Origin: Natronoflexus pectinivorans
GTDB lineage: Bacteria > Bacteroidota > Bacteroidia > Bacteroidales > Marinilabiliaceae
NCBI RefSeq assembly: GCF_004345615.1
Contig: NZ_SLWK01000002.1
Location: forward strand, 124,001-188,000
Length of the DNA: 64,000 bases
Direction of reading: 5' to 3'
In this document: one piece after another, positions 55,687 through 64,000 of the stretch
Position numbering within the stretch: position 1 is the stretch's first letter
Layout of the letters: every line of letters begins with the position of its first letter
The notes under the pieces: model-generated
What the model was told of the DNA's origin: nothing
What the model saw: only the letters and a program-made list of their open reading frames with translations
Databases searched by the model: none
Made by a program: the position numbers and the translations under genes

Positions 55687-56343
55687 ATGCTAGAAGATTC
55701 ATTCCGACATAAAGGGTTGCGTGCTCGTCTGGTTGACGAAGTCCGAAAAAAGGGGATTTCTGATGAAAAAGTCCTGGAAGCCATTGGTTCGGTGCCCAGG
55801 CATGTTTTTCTTGATAGTTCCTTTGTAAAATATGCCTACAAAGATATGGCTTTCCCAATCGGAGCTGGCCAAACCATTTCGCAACCTTCCACCGTTGCAC
55901 TTCAAACAAGTTTATTAAAAGTAAAACCCGGACAAAAAATACTGGAGGTTGGCACAGGCTCAGGATATCAGGCGGCTGTGCTTTGCGAGATGGGAGTTCA
56001 CCTTTTTTCTATTGAGCGTCAGCCCGAATTATATAGCAAAACAAAGATTGCATTGACCGGTTTTAAGTATCGAAAATTGCGACTTTATTTGGGCGATGGA
56101 TACGAGGGATTGCCCGCATTTGCTCCATTTGACGGCATACTTGTAACTGCAGGTGCTTCAGAAGTACCTCCTTCGCTTCTGATGCAATTAAAAACCGGAG
56201 GGATTATGGTTATCCCTGTTGGAACAAGTACTCAGGTCATGTCCAGAATCATACGTATCAGTGATCAGGAATTTGAAAAGGAGGAATTTGGAAAATGTGC
56301 ATTTGTACCAATGTTAAGTGGCGTTGCACAAAAACAATTATAG
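55687..56343 (+). CDS. pcm: Protein-L-isoaspartate O-methyltransferase
   Basis: The 218-residue cytosolic enzyme repairs isoaspartyl residues with S-adenosylmethionine. The Pcm hallmarks are VPRHVFLD, AYKDMAFPIGAGQTISQPSTVALQTSLL and the SAM-binding LEVGTGSGYQAAVL. The length is normal. The -7-like element TAATTTTG ends at 55681, only five bases before the ATG at 55687, so the transcript could be leaderless or nearly so. There is no other Met in the N-terminal 40 residues that would serve as a later start. An MBL-fold hydrolase gene follows after 41 bp and is probably co-transcribed. Confidence 0.95.
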   Translation: MLEDSFRHKGLRARLVDEVRKKGISDEKVLEAIGSVPRHVFLDSSFVKYAYKDMAFPIGAGQTISQPSTVALQTSLLKVKPGQKILEVGTGSGYQAAVLCEMGVHLFSIERQPELYSKTKIALTGFKYRKLRLYLGDGYEGLPAFAPFDGILVTAGASEVPPSLLMQLKTGGIMVIPVGTSTQVMSRIIRISDQEFEKEEFGKCAFVPMLSGVAQKQL

Positions 56344-56384
56344 GCTATTATCGTTAGAAATTAGAAAAACTTAAACAGGAAGAT

Positions 56385-57023
56385 ATGATACAAGTAAAGA
56401 ATTTAGTTTATAATCCGTTTCAGGAAAATACCTATATCGTTTATGACGAAAGCAAGGAGTGCGTAATCTTTGACCCGGGTATGTTGAGTGACCAGGAGTG
56501 TCAGCATTTTTCTGATGAAATTGAGAGTCTCGGTGTTAAACCGGTAAAGCTGTTGCAAACTCATTTGCATTTGGATCATGTGTTTGGAACATCATATGTG
56601 TCCAAAACTTATGAACTTGATCCGGTTTCACATAAAGATGATCTTTTTTTTCTGGAACAAACCCAGGATTATGCGTTGCAATTTGGTTTGGAAGTTAAAG
56701 AAAAGCCTCCTGTACCAAAGGAATTCCTGACGGAAGGTGATGAGGTTCGATTTGGAAATACTGTTTTTAAAGTCATTCATATTCCCGGTCACTCTCCTGG
56801 TGGAATTCTGTTTTATAATGAAGAAAGCAAAACTCTGTTTTCAGGAGATGTGCTTTTTCAGGGAAGTGTTGGGCGTAGTGACTTGCCGGGAGGCAATCAC
56901 GAGAGTTTAATAAAAGGTATTCAAGAGAAATTGATGGTTTTACCCGATGATGTGGTTGTATACAGTGGTCACGGCCCTTCCACAACCATCGGTAAAGAGC
57001 GCTATAATAATCCCTTTTTGTAA
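56385..57023 (+). CDS. MBL-fold metallo-hydrolase (glyoxalase II-like)
   Basis: The 212-residue cytosolic metallo-beta-lactamase-fold protein has the metal site THLHLDH at residues 59-65 (H-x-H-x-D-H). Other ligands are in HIPGHSPGG, LFSGDVLFQGSVGRSDLPGG and the final YSGHGPSTTIGKE. The N-terminal ENTYIVYDESKECVIFDPG is typical of the glyoxalase II/YcbL branch, but the C-terminal substrate domain of true glyoxalase II is absent. Substrate is unknown; a thioester or a related small metabolite is usual. It lies between pcm and gcvP on the same strand. Confidence 0.92.
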   Translation: MIQVKNLVYNPFQENTYIVYDESKECVIFDPGMLSDQECQHFSDEIESLGVKPVKLLQTHLHLDHVFGTSYVSKTYELDPVSHKDDLFFLEQTQDYALQFGLEVKEKPPVPKEFLTEGDEVRFGNTVFKVIHIPGHSPGGILFYNEESKTLFSGDVLFQGSVGRSDLPGGNHESLIKGIQEKLMVLPDDVVVYSGHGPSTTIGKERYNNPFL

Positions 57024-57116
57024 TTGATAAATATCATCCTGATATTGGATGGATAATTGACATATTTGTGTTAATTTGAGTACCTGAATAATGAAGGTTT
57101 ATTAATTTTCTGCCCT

Positions 57117-59981
57117 ATGAGTTTTTCCCCGTTTGTAGCCAGACATATTGGCCCCCAAAATCAAGATGTTGAAAAGATGCTCTCGGAACTGGGAGTGGAG
57201 TCACTTGATGAATTGCTTTCACTTTCGGTTCCTGATTCTATTAGAACTCACGAGGAGTTAAGCATAGGTAGGGGAATTAGTGAGTCAGATTATCTTGATA
57301 AAATTCGCAAAATAGCATCAAAAAACAGGCTGCTCAAAACATATATCGGCATGGGGTATTATAACACACATACGCCATCTGTAATAGTTCGCAATGTGCT
57401 GGAAAACCCGGTTTGGTATACTTCTTATACTCCCTATCAGGCTGAAATTTCTCAGGGGCGTCTGGAAGCTTTACTCAACTTCCAGACCATGGTTTCAGAG
57501 CTCACTTCAATGGAGGTAGCAAATGCCTCTCTACTTGATGAGGCCTCTGCTGTGGCTGAAGCCATGATTATGATGTTTAACACCCGTTCCAGAGACCAGG
57601 TGAAAACTGGTGTAAATGTTTGCGTCGTGGATAATGCAATTTGGCCACAAACCCGGTCGGTGATTGAAACACGAGCATTAGGATTAGGAATAGAACTTGA
57701 ATTTGTTGATTTTAATGAAATAAATTATTCAGGTGAAAAGCATTTTGGTGCCATTTTTCAATATCCAAATGCATTGGGAGAAATCAATGATTATGAATCA
57801 CTGGTTACAGTGATTCATCAGCAAGAGGGGAAAGTTGCCGTAGCATCAGATCTTTTGTCGCTCACCTTGTTAAAGCCTCCCGGCGAATGGGGTGCTGATA
57901 TTGTTGTGGGGTCAACACAGCGAATGGGCGTTCCTATGGCTTATGGCGGACCACACGCAGGTTATTTCGCCACTCGTGAAGAGTTCAAAAGATTTGTGCC
58001 TGGTAGAATCATTGGAGTTACCCGCGATGTGAAAGGAAAGCGTGCCTTGCGCATGGCTTTGCAAACCAGAGAGCAGCATATAAAACGAGAAAAAGCCACC
58101 TCTAATATTTGTACTGCACAGGCTTTGCTTGCTACAATGGCAGGTTTTTACGCTGTTTATCATGGTCCTGATGGATTAAAAACAAAGGCTTTAAGAATTC
58201 ACGATCTGACAACATCATTGGGTTTAACTTTAAAAAAAATAGGAGTTAGCCCGCTTAATAAATCTTGGTTTGATACCTTGCGGTTTCGTTTACCCGATGG
58301 GGTAAACTGTGAAAAGTTGAGAGCAGTTGCACTTCAAAACGGGGTAAATTTTCTTTACAGAGGGGTGCGGGATTTTGGAATAAGTCTGGATGAAACCACT
58401 ACAACTCCGGATATAAAGAAAATCGTTGAAATAGTTGCCACAGCGATTGGTGTTTCCACAATCGAAGTTGAAAAGCGCGGAAGTGATGTCATTCCCCAAT
58501 CATTGAAGCGTTCATCGGAGTTTATGAAACAGGAAGTGTTTCATAAATACAGGTCGGAAACAGAGATGATGCGTTACATAAAACTTCTGGAGAGAAAGGA
58601 TATTTCCCTGGCGCATTCTATGATTTCTCTGGGTTCATGCACCATGAAGCTTAATGCTGCTTCTGAAATGTTTCCTATTACATGGCCTGAATTTGCAGGT
58701 TTACACCCATTTGTTCCTACGGAACAGGCGGCCGGATATCATGAAATGATGAATGAATTGCGCTCTGATTTAGCAAAAGTAACAGGATTTGCAGACGTGA
58801 GTCTGCAACCCAATTCAGGAGCGTCAGGAGAGTATGCCGGGTTAATGGTTATTCGAGCATATCATGAAAGCAAAGGTGAAGGACACCGTAATGTAGCCTT
58901 GATTCCCTCATCAGCTCACGGAACCAATCCGGCAAGTGCAGTTATGGCGGGGTTAAAGGTGATTGTAGTTAAATGCGATGAAAATGGAAATATTGATGTT
59001 GCCGATCTTAAAGAAAAAGCTAAGGAGCACCGAAATAATTTATCCTGTTTAATGGTTACCTATCCTTCAACTCATGGGGTTTTTGAGGCAAGCATAAAAG
59101 ATGTTTGCAAAATAATACATGACAATGGCGGTCAGGTTTACATGGATGGAGCAAATATGAATGCTCAGGTTGGTATTACCAATCCCGGAATTATTGGTGC
59201 TGATGTTTGTCATTTGAATCTACATAAAACCTTCGCCATTCCCCATGGTGGAGGAGGTCCTGGTGTTGGCCCCATTGGTGTGGCAAAGCATTTGATCGAA
59301 TTTTTGCCCGGCCATCCGGTTATTGATAATAAACGCCATGGTGTTATGACCATTTCGGCGGCTCCCTGGGGAAGCGCCGGTGTGCTGCCTATCACTTACG
59401 GGTATATTAAAATGATGGGAGCAGAAGGATTAACATATGCGACCAAAATTGCCATTCTAAATGCCAACTACATTGCTAAAAAACTCGAAGAAGATTACAA
59501 TATTCTTTATAAAGGAGAAAAAGGCTATGTAGCGCATGAGTTGATTCTGGAGTGCAGAAACTTTAAGAACAGTTCGGGTGTTACTGAGACGGATATTGCA
59601 AAGCGTTTAATAGATTACGGCTTCCATGCGCCAACACTCTCCTTCCCGGTATCCGGCACTTTAATGGTTGAACCCACCGAAAGTGAATCTTTGGCGGAAC
59701 TGGACAGGTTTATCGAGGCCATGAAGGCAATTAGGGATGAAATTAAAGAGATAGAAAAAGGTGAGACTGACAAAGAAGACAACTTATTAAAAAACTCTCC
59801 GCATGCCGACTATGAGCTCACCTCAGATGATTGGACTCATCCCTATTCACGGGAACGTGCAGGCTTTCCATTAAGCTGGGTGAGGGAACGAAAATTTTGG
59901 ATCTCCGTTGGAAGGGTTGACAATGCCTGGGGCGACAGAAACCTGATTTGTACCTGTGACCCGGTGGATGCGTATCAATAG
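57117..59981 (+). CDS. gcvP: Glycine dehydrogenase (decarboxylating), P-protein of the glycine cleavage system
   Basis: The 954-residue homodimeric-type P-protein has the N- and C-terminal halves fused, as in Bacteroidota and E. coli. The PLP lysine is Lys704 in NLHKTFAIPHGGGGPG. Other conserved parts are MGYYNTHTPSVI, YTPYQAEISQGRLEALLNFQTM, SLGSCTMKLNA and SAHGTNPASA. It decarboxylates glycine and transfers the aminomethyl group to the lipoyl H-protein. The gcvH and gcvT partners are not in the window. There is no glycine riboswitch visible in the 93-bp upstream gap. The stop codon is 3 bp from the end of the convergent AlbA_2 gene, with no room for a separate terminator. Confidence 0.97.
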   Translation: MSFSPFVARHIGPQNQDVEKMLSELGVESLDELLSLSVPDSIRTHEELSIGRGISESDYLDKIRKIASKNRLLKTYIGMGYYNTHTPSVIVRNVLENPVWYTSYTPYQAEISQGRLEALLNFQTMVSELTSMEVANASLLDEASAVAEAMIMMFNTRSRDQVKTGVNVCVVDNAIWPQTRSVIETRALGLGIELEFVDFNEINYSGEKHFGAIFQYPNALGEINDYESLVTVIHQQEGKVAVASDLLSLTLLKPPGEWGADIVVGSTQRMGVPMAYGGPHAGYFATREEFKRFVPGRIIGVTRDVKGKRALRMALQTREQHIKREKATSNICTAQALLATMAGFYAVYHGPDGLKTKALRIHDLTTSLGLTLKKIGVSPLNKSWFDTLRFRLPDGVNCEKLRAVALQNGVNFLYRGVRDFGISLDETTTTPDIKKIVEIVATAIGVSTIEVEKRGSDVIPQSLKRSSEFMKQEVFHKYRSETEMMRYIKLLERKDISLAHSMISLGSCTMKLNAASEMFPITWPEFAGLHPFVPTEQAAGYHEMMNELRSDLAKVTGFADVSLQPNSGASGEYAGLMVIRAYHESKGEGHRNVALIPSSAHGTNPASAVMAGLKVIVVKCDENGNIDVADLKEKAKEHRNNLSCLMVTYPSTHGVFEASIKDVCKIIHDNGGQVYMDGANMNAQVGITNPGIIGADVCHLNLHKTFAIPHGGGGPGVGPIGVAKHLIEFLPGHPVIDNKRHGVMTISAAPWGSAGVLPITYGYIKMMGAEGLTYATKIAILNANYIAKKLEEDYNILYKGEKGYVAHELILECRNFKNSSGVTETDIAKRLIDYGFHAPTLSFPVSGTLMVEPTESESLAELDRFIEAMKAIRDEIKEIEKGETDKEDNLLKNSPHADYELTSDDWTHPYSRERAGFPLSWVRERKFWISVGRVDNAWGDRNLICTCDPVDAYQ

Positions 59982-59984
59982 TGC

Positions 59985-60617
59985 TTATTTCTTTTTCAGC
60001 CTGTAAAGGCACTGTTTTTCGCTGATGTCCATTTCCAGGATGTTCATCACCAGTAAATTAATGATGATTTTTTCAGCTGACCAGCGATTGATTCCGGCAA
60101 TTTTTTGAAAACCCGGTAAAGAGATGCTTTCGTTTGTCTCAAAATACTTTAAAAGAGTATTCTCGGCTTGGGTTAATTTGAGAAATGTTCCGGTTTTTCT
60201 TTTTTGTCGGGCCCATACTTTTAATAAAACACCATTGGCCAGGATGTTTTGGTCGTTTACACGAACATAGACTTTGTAATCACCATCTTTTGTAGGTGCC
60301 TTGTGGGGTTTCTTACTGCTCTTGGGAACAATTACCTCAAGTACGGTTTTAGAATCTTCTTCCCATATTTTTGTTTCGAAAGAGACCGGAGGCTTACAGT
60401 ACATGTTTGCTGCCGCCTCAACCATATAATACTCTTCATCAGAAGCCACGCCCGCAATTCTCCCGTTATCTTTTACACCAACCAACAAGCTGCCACCATC
60501 TGTATTAGCAAAAGCAGCCAATGAACGGGCTATCTTTTTTGAATCGGTAATGGCGTATTTAAAATCCTGGGTTTGGTGTTCTCCCTCTGCAATGATATCT
60601 CTTAGCTTTTTCTTCAC
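59985..60617 (-). CDS. AlbA_2 (Schlafen-like) domain protein with C-terminal winged helix
   Basis: The 210-residue protein starts with an AlbA_2-type domain: E-x-x-x-Q-D-F-K (EGEHQTQDFKYAI), then SLAAFANTDGGSLLVGVKDNGRIAG, about 10-140. The last part (about 145-205) looks like a small winged-helix region (TQAENTLLKYFETNESISLPGFQKIAGINRWSAEKIIINLL). Such proteins are annotated as putative ATP-binding or transcriptional regulators; the real activity is unclear. It is convergent with gcvP (3-bp gap) and divergent from the Gfo/Idh/MocA gene. A one-mismatch -7 element lies near 60638-60645. Confidence 0.85.
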   Translation of the reverse strand: MKKKLRDIIAEGEHQTQDFKYAITDSKKIARSLAAFANTDGGSLLVGVKDNGRIAGVASDEEYYMVEAAANMYCKPPVSFETKIWEEDSKTVLEVIVPKSSKKPHKAPTKDGDYKVYVRVNDQNILANGVLLKVWARQKRKTGTFLKLTQAENTLLKYFETNESISLPGFQKIAGINRWSAEKIIINLLVMNILEMDISEKQCLYRLKKK

Positions 60618-60842
60618 TGTTCTGTTTTTTCGTAATACAAATTAAAGAAATATCCGTGATTTTGGAAACTTAGACTGAGAATGATAATCTCGATTTGAAT
60701 TGTCGTGGATTTATGATTTGTGATGTTAGATTGTCCTACAAAATCGAATAAAATCAACACAGGTTGGGGTTGTTTTTTTAATATCTTTAAACAATAGTTT
60801 GAATGTTTTGGTATTTGAAGATTGATAAAAAGAATTTTGATT

Positions 60843-62186
60843 ATGGATAGAAGAAAATTTTTAGCAAGTACAGGTTTGGCCGCCGGATCATTATTAATGA
60901 ATCCGGTGAACAGTTCCGCTGCCCGCCGTTCGCGTGGAAAAAAAAGAAAAATGGCTCTAGTAGGCACAGGCATCCGTGGTGTAAATATGTTTGGTCGTGA
61001 TCTGCTTAGGCAATATGGTGAATATGTTGAATTGGTAGGTCTTTGTGATATTAACCCCGGGCGACTCAGGTATGCCGATGGTTATATTGGCGCTAATTGT
61101 CCCACCTTTACCGATTTAGAGGAGATGATTCGGAAGCAAAAACCCGAAGTTATCATTGTTACTTCTGAAGATTCATCTCACCATACTGTAATTATCAAAG
61201 CCATGGAAATGGGATGTGATATCATCACAGAAAAACCACTTACCATTGATGAAGATAAAGCACAGGAAATTCTTGACGCACAGAAACGTACCGGGCGTGA
61301 AATAATAGTGACGTTCAACTATCGTTATCCACCCTACAGAGCCAAGATGAAACAACTGATAAATGATGGTCTCATTGGAGATATCAATACAGTTGAGTTT
61401 CATTGGAATATTGACCACAGCCATTTAACCCGGTATATGCAAAGATGGCATGGGTATAAAGACCATGGAGGAACGTTGTGGGTTCATAAATCAACACACC
61501 ATTTCGATATGGTAAACTGGTTCCTGGACTCTGAACCTAAGGAAGTTTTCGCCTACGCTTCACTGGATCGATATGGAAAGAATGGTAATTTCCGGGGAGA
61601 GAATTGTCGGAATTGTGCGCATACCGCCAAATGTCCCTATTACTGGGATATAAATAAAAACCCTCACCTTAAGGCTTTGTATGCTGACAATGAGCACCAC
61701 GATGGTTATATTCGTGACAATTGCGTATTCCGCGAAGATATTGATATATATGAGCATCACTCTGCGGTTGTTAAATATATGAATGGCACTGTTTTAAACT
61801 ATTCTCTTACAGGGGATACCGATTATGAAGGGTATTGGATTGCCTTTAATGGTACAAAGGGGCGATTGGAAGCCCGCATTGAAGGCTATCCGCAAAAAGA
61901 TTATGCTGAGATTACATTTACTCCAATTGACAGATACACTGATGATAAACCAAGAATTTTCAGAGTGGATTATACACGTTCCGGTCATTGGGGGGGTGAT
62001 GTTTTAATGATGGATAAATTGTTCAAAGATCCTGATATGCCGGATCCACTTCGACAACAAGCTACTTTGCGCGATGGTGTCATGTCAATACTGACCGGTG
62101 TGGCGGCTCGTCAAAGTGCCGAATCGGGAAAATCAGTTCAGATTAAAGATCTTACTACTTTAAAGCCTCAAGCGAAGGTAGGATAG
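60843..62186 (+). CDS. Gfo/Idh/MocA family oxidoreductase with Tat-type signal
   Basis: From ATG 60843 the product is 447 residues. An upstream in-frame ATG (60822) adds only MIKRILI and would spoil the N-terminal MDRRKFLASTGLAAGSLL, which resembles a Tat signal (R-R-x-F-L), so 60843 is preferred. The Rossmann NAD(P) motif is MALVGTGIRGVNMFG near residue 38. The EKPL motif (DIITEKPLTIDEDKA) and the C-terminal alpha/beta substrate domain (HWGGDVLMMDKLF) follow. A Cys cluster, CRNCAHTAKC near 255, is unusual for the family. Export to the periplasm with bound cofactor is inferred. The substrate, probably a sugar or inositol derivative, cannot be read. Confidence 0.9.
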   Translation: MDRRKFLASTGLAAGSLLMNPVNSSAARRSRGKKRKMALVGTGIRGVNMFGRDLLRQYGEYVELVGLCDINPGRLRYADGYIGANCPTFTDLEEMIRKQKPEVIIVTSEDSSHHTVIIKAMEMGCDIITEKPLTIDEDKAQEILDAQKRTGREIIVTFNYRYPPYRAKMKQLINDGLIGDINTVEFHWNIDHSHLTRYMQRWHGYKDHGGTLWVHKSTHHFDMVNWFLDSEPKEVFAYASLDRYGKNGNFRGENCRNCAHTAKCPYYWDINKNPHLKALYADNEHHDGYIRDNCVFREDIDIYEHHSAVVKYMNGTVLNYSLTGDTDYEGYWIAFNGTKGRLEARIEGYPQKDYAEITFTPIDRYTDDKPRIFRVDYTRSGHWGGDVLMMDKLFKDPDMPDPLRQQATLRDGVMSILTGVAARQSAESGKSVQIKDLTTLKPQAKVG

Positions 62187-62210
62187 TAATTTTTCGAAAT
62201 AGTATATCAA

Positions 62211-62237
62211 AAAAGCCGGTGAAAGCCGGCTTTTTTT
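62211..62237 (+). terminator. Terminator after the Gfo/Idh/MocA gene
   Basis: The stem AAAAGCCGG / CCGGCTTTT with a 6-nt loop is followed by a T-run. The end of the T-run overlaps the -33 element of the next gene. Confidence 0.8.
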
Positions 62238-62265
62238 GTTTTATTAGTCGATACTACTATTTTTG
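62235..62265 (+). promoter_or_regulatory. Promoter of the YeiB-like gene
   Basis: TTTG (62235-62238) and TATTTTTG (62258-62265) are separated by exactly 19 bp, a full match to the Bacteroidota consensus. The -33 element is formed by the end of the preceding terminator T-run. Confidence 0.6.
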
Positions 62266-62362
62266 CGGGCTTCAAACTTCTACCTTCGTTTGTTCCCAAA
62301 ATGATAAAATACTTGAGTTGTCGGGTTGTAAATTTTTTTGATACGTTTAATCTTAAGAAAAA

Positions 62363-63538
62363 ATGAGCAAAAAGTATAGGATTGATGTCGTTGATGCGTT
62401 GCGGGGTTTCGCAATAATGGCCATTTTATTTGTTCATGCAGTAGAACATTTTCATTTTTTTGTATACCCAGATTCGGCTGCCAATCCAAATTGGTTGAAC
62501 GTATTGAACCAGGGTGTATCCAAGATTACATTTAATTTATTCGCAGGTAAGGCATATGCAATCTTTGCTCTTTTATTTGGGTTTTCATTTTTTATACAAT
62601 TTTATAATCGTCAGAAAGAAGGAGAGGACTATGGGTATCGGTTTTTGTGGCGTCTTCTAATATTGGTTCTTTTTGCCACTCTTAACGCAATTCTGTATCC
62701 GGCAGGAGATATTTTATTACTATATGCTATTGTCGGATTATTTCTCTTTGTTGTGCGACATTGGAGCAATAAAGCTATTTTTTGTACAGCACTATTCTTT
62801 CTTCTTCAACCAGCAGAGTGGTTTCATTATATAGCCAGTCTTTTTAATCCTGACTATAAATTGCCTGACTTCCGCATAGGACAATTGTTTGGAGAGGTTT
62901 TTAGATATATCTCAGGAGGTAACTTGCGAGAGTTTATTATAGGAAATTTAACTGTGGGACAAAAGGCTAGCCTTTCATGGGCTATAGGAGCCGGACGTTT
63001 TTCTCAAACAATAGGACTTTTCTTGCTGGGATATTATATCGGGAGAAAACAGTATTTTAACGATACTCCCCAAAACTATAATTTTTGGGTGAAGGTTCTT
63101 GTATTCAGTGCCGTGTTATTTGCTCCTTTATATATGTTAAAAGTAGAGCTATACGATAATGCTTCAGTTGCGTTAATAAGAAACACGGTAGGGACGGCTT
63201 TCGATATGTGGCAAAAGTTCGTTTTTATGATGGTTTTGATTGCCGCATTTGTATTACTTTACAGATTCCCCAAAACTCTGAAAATACTATCTAAGCTTCG
63301 GAATTACGGAAAAATGAGCTTAACAAATTATATTTCTCAGTCTTTAATTGGTGCCTTGATTTTTTTTCCAATAGGGCTTAACCTTGCTCAATATTCCGGG
63401 TACGCATTGAGTTTTATGATCGGGATATGTGTTTTTATTTTTCAGTTGGCTTTTAGTAATTGGTGGATGTCGAAGTATAAGAAAGGCCCTTTGGAACAGT
63501 TATGGCGTAATCTGGTCTGGATAGGCAGGAACAAATAA
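62363..63538 (+). CDS. DUF418/YeiB-like membrane protein
   Basis: The 391-residue integral membrane protein has about 9-10 hydrophobic segments. The N-terminal RIDVVDALRGFAIMAILFVHAVEHF and KAYAIFALLFGFSFFIQF are typical of the YeiB/DUF418 family, which is distantly related to acyltransferase 3-like membrane proteins. The C-terminal DUF418 part contains SLTNYISQSLIGALIFFPIGL and ends with the amphipathic KKGPLEQLWRNLVW motif. The function of the family is not established; transport or membrane acyl transfer has been suggested. It is monocistronic, with its own consensus promoter. Confidence 0.88.
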   Translation: MSKKYRIDVVDALRGFAIMAILFVHAVEHFHFFVYPDSAANPNWLNVLNQGVSKITFNLFAGKAYAIFALLFGFSFFIQFYNRQKEGEDYGYRFLWRLLILVLFATLNAILYPAGDILLLYAIVGLFLFVVRHWSNKAIFCTALFFLLQPAEWFHYIASLFNPDYKLPDFRIGQLFGEVFRYISGGNLREFIIGNLTVGQKASLSWAIGAGRFSQTIGLFLLGYYIGRKQYFNDTPQNYNFWVKVLVFSAVLFAPLYMLKVELYDNASVALIRNTVGTAFDMWQKFVFMMVLIAAFVLLYRFPKTLKILSKLRNYGKMSLTNYISQSLIGALIFFPIGLNLAQYSGYALSFMIGICVFIFQLAFSNWWMSKYKKGPLEQLWRNLVWIGRNK

Positions 63539-63826
63539 GTTTAAATCTTTTTTTATCCAAACTACAAAAGCAGGAATGCTTTTTAGTTCTGTTTTTGGTT
63601 TTCCATTTTCTAAAGTCCTTCTTAAATTTTATATAAAGATAAAAGAGTCTTTATATGTGTTTTATTCGTAAATTGCTCAAAATATTTAAACCATATAGAT
63701 TCAGATTGTAAGCAATTGCAAGTTGTAATAAAATCACTAACTTGTATAATGTATTTGTGCCAAGATCTTTAGGAGAGTCTTGATTCTGCTTTGTCACTCA
63801 AAAAAACATACATAAAACTTTCATCT

Positions 63827-64000
63827 ATGAGCGAATTAATAAATAATTCTGAAAAGAGAAAAGAGATGCTCAAGCACATGATTCTTGAGCTGCATAGCGG
63901 ACAGGCTCCTGAACAGGTTAAGAAACGACTGGCCGAACTTTTGAAAAACATCCCTTACGACGAAGTGGTTGAAGTTGAACAGGAATTGATTTCTGAAGGC
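63827..64000 (+). CDS. DUF438 domain-containing protein, partial (3' part beyond right edge)
   Basis: The first 58 codons from ATG 63827 run to the window end without a stop: MSELINNSEKRKEMLKHMIL, then a basic amphipathic segment and IPYDEVVEVEQELISEG. This resembles the N-terminal DUF438 region of proteins that usually continue into a hemerythrin-like domain and a PAS domain. The spacer before it (63539-63826) is AT-rich; TGTATTTG at 63750-63757 is a one-mismatch -7 element. Confidence 0.75.
   Translation, partial: MSELINNSEKRKEMLKHMILELHSGQAPEQVKKRLAELLKNIPYDEVVEVEQELISEG

Noticed and set aside
57024-57116. Glycine riboswitch before gcvP
   Set aside because: The 93-bp gap is too short and shows no aptamer-like conserved stems.
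60614-60973. 119-codon open frame on minus between the AlbA_2 and Gfo/Idh/MocA genes
   Set aside because: Half of it is antisense to the Tat-type start of the oxidoreductase, the rest is AT-rich spacer, and no motif is visible.

Overview
The window reads as a chromosomal segment of a marine or saline Bacteroidota, probably close to Marinilabiliales. This rests on SusC/SusD pairs, type IX secretion (T9SS) C-terminal domains, a type III glutamine synthetase, promoters of the Bacteroidota form TTTG-N19-21-TAnnTTTG, AT-rich spacers and a general lack of Shine-Dalgarno sequences. I saw no rRNA, tRNA, CRISPR array, insertion sequence or phage gene.

Layout. 1-2520 (minus): the 5' 840 codons of a two-component-type regulator with a propeller sensor, running off the left edge. 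3134-5256: a small Cys-rich lipoprotein and an M20 dipeptidase. 5601-17624: a nitrogen assimilation block, with asnB divergent from gltB, gltD, glnN and an amino acid permease. 17823-26708: two giant T9SS-exported surface proteins 6 bp apart. The first carries Kelch, beta-helix, dockerin-like and cohesin-like modules; the second carries four cohesin-like modules alternating with Ig-like modules. 27102-31408: a GH28 enzyme and an orphan sensor histidine kinase.

31465-53519 is a complete starch/maltodextrin locus in two arms around a lacI-type regulator. The minus arm (MFS transporter, beta-phosphoglucomutase, GH65 maltose phosphorylase, SusA-like GH13, GH31, GH13 lipoprotein) handles periplasmic trimming, uptake and phosphorolysis. 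The plus arm (SusC, SusD, SusE/F-like, T9SS-exported GH13) handles surface binding, first cleavage and import. Both arms have the same promoter (TTTACA-N17-TATATTTG) and the same pair of upstream palindromic operators at nearly the same distances. One operator lies in a 46-bp perfect palindrome.

53646-64000: a polyprenyl sugar-phosphate transferase, then pcm, an MBL-fold hydrolase and gcvP, an AlbA_2-domain protein convergent with gcvP, a Tat-type Gfo/Idh/MocA oxidoreductase, a YeiB-like membrane protein and the first 58 codons of a DUF438 protein.

The least ordinary items are the mirrored operator architecture with the 46-bp palindrome, the neighbouring cohesin-like and dockerin-like secreted proteins with a 186-bp perfectly repeated tract, and a 9-copy heptanucleotide repeat that starts exactly at the MFS stop codon.
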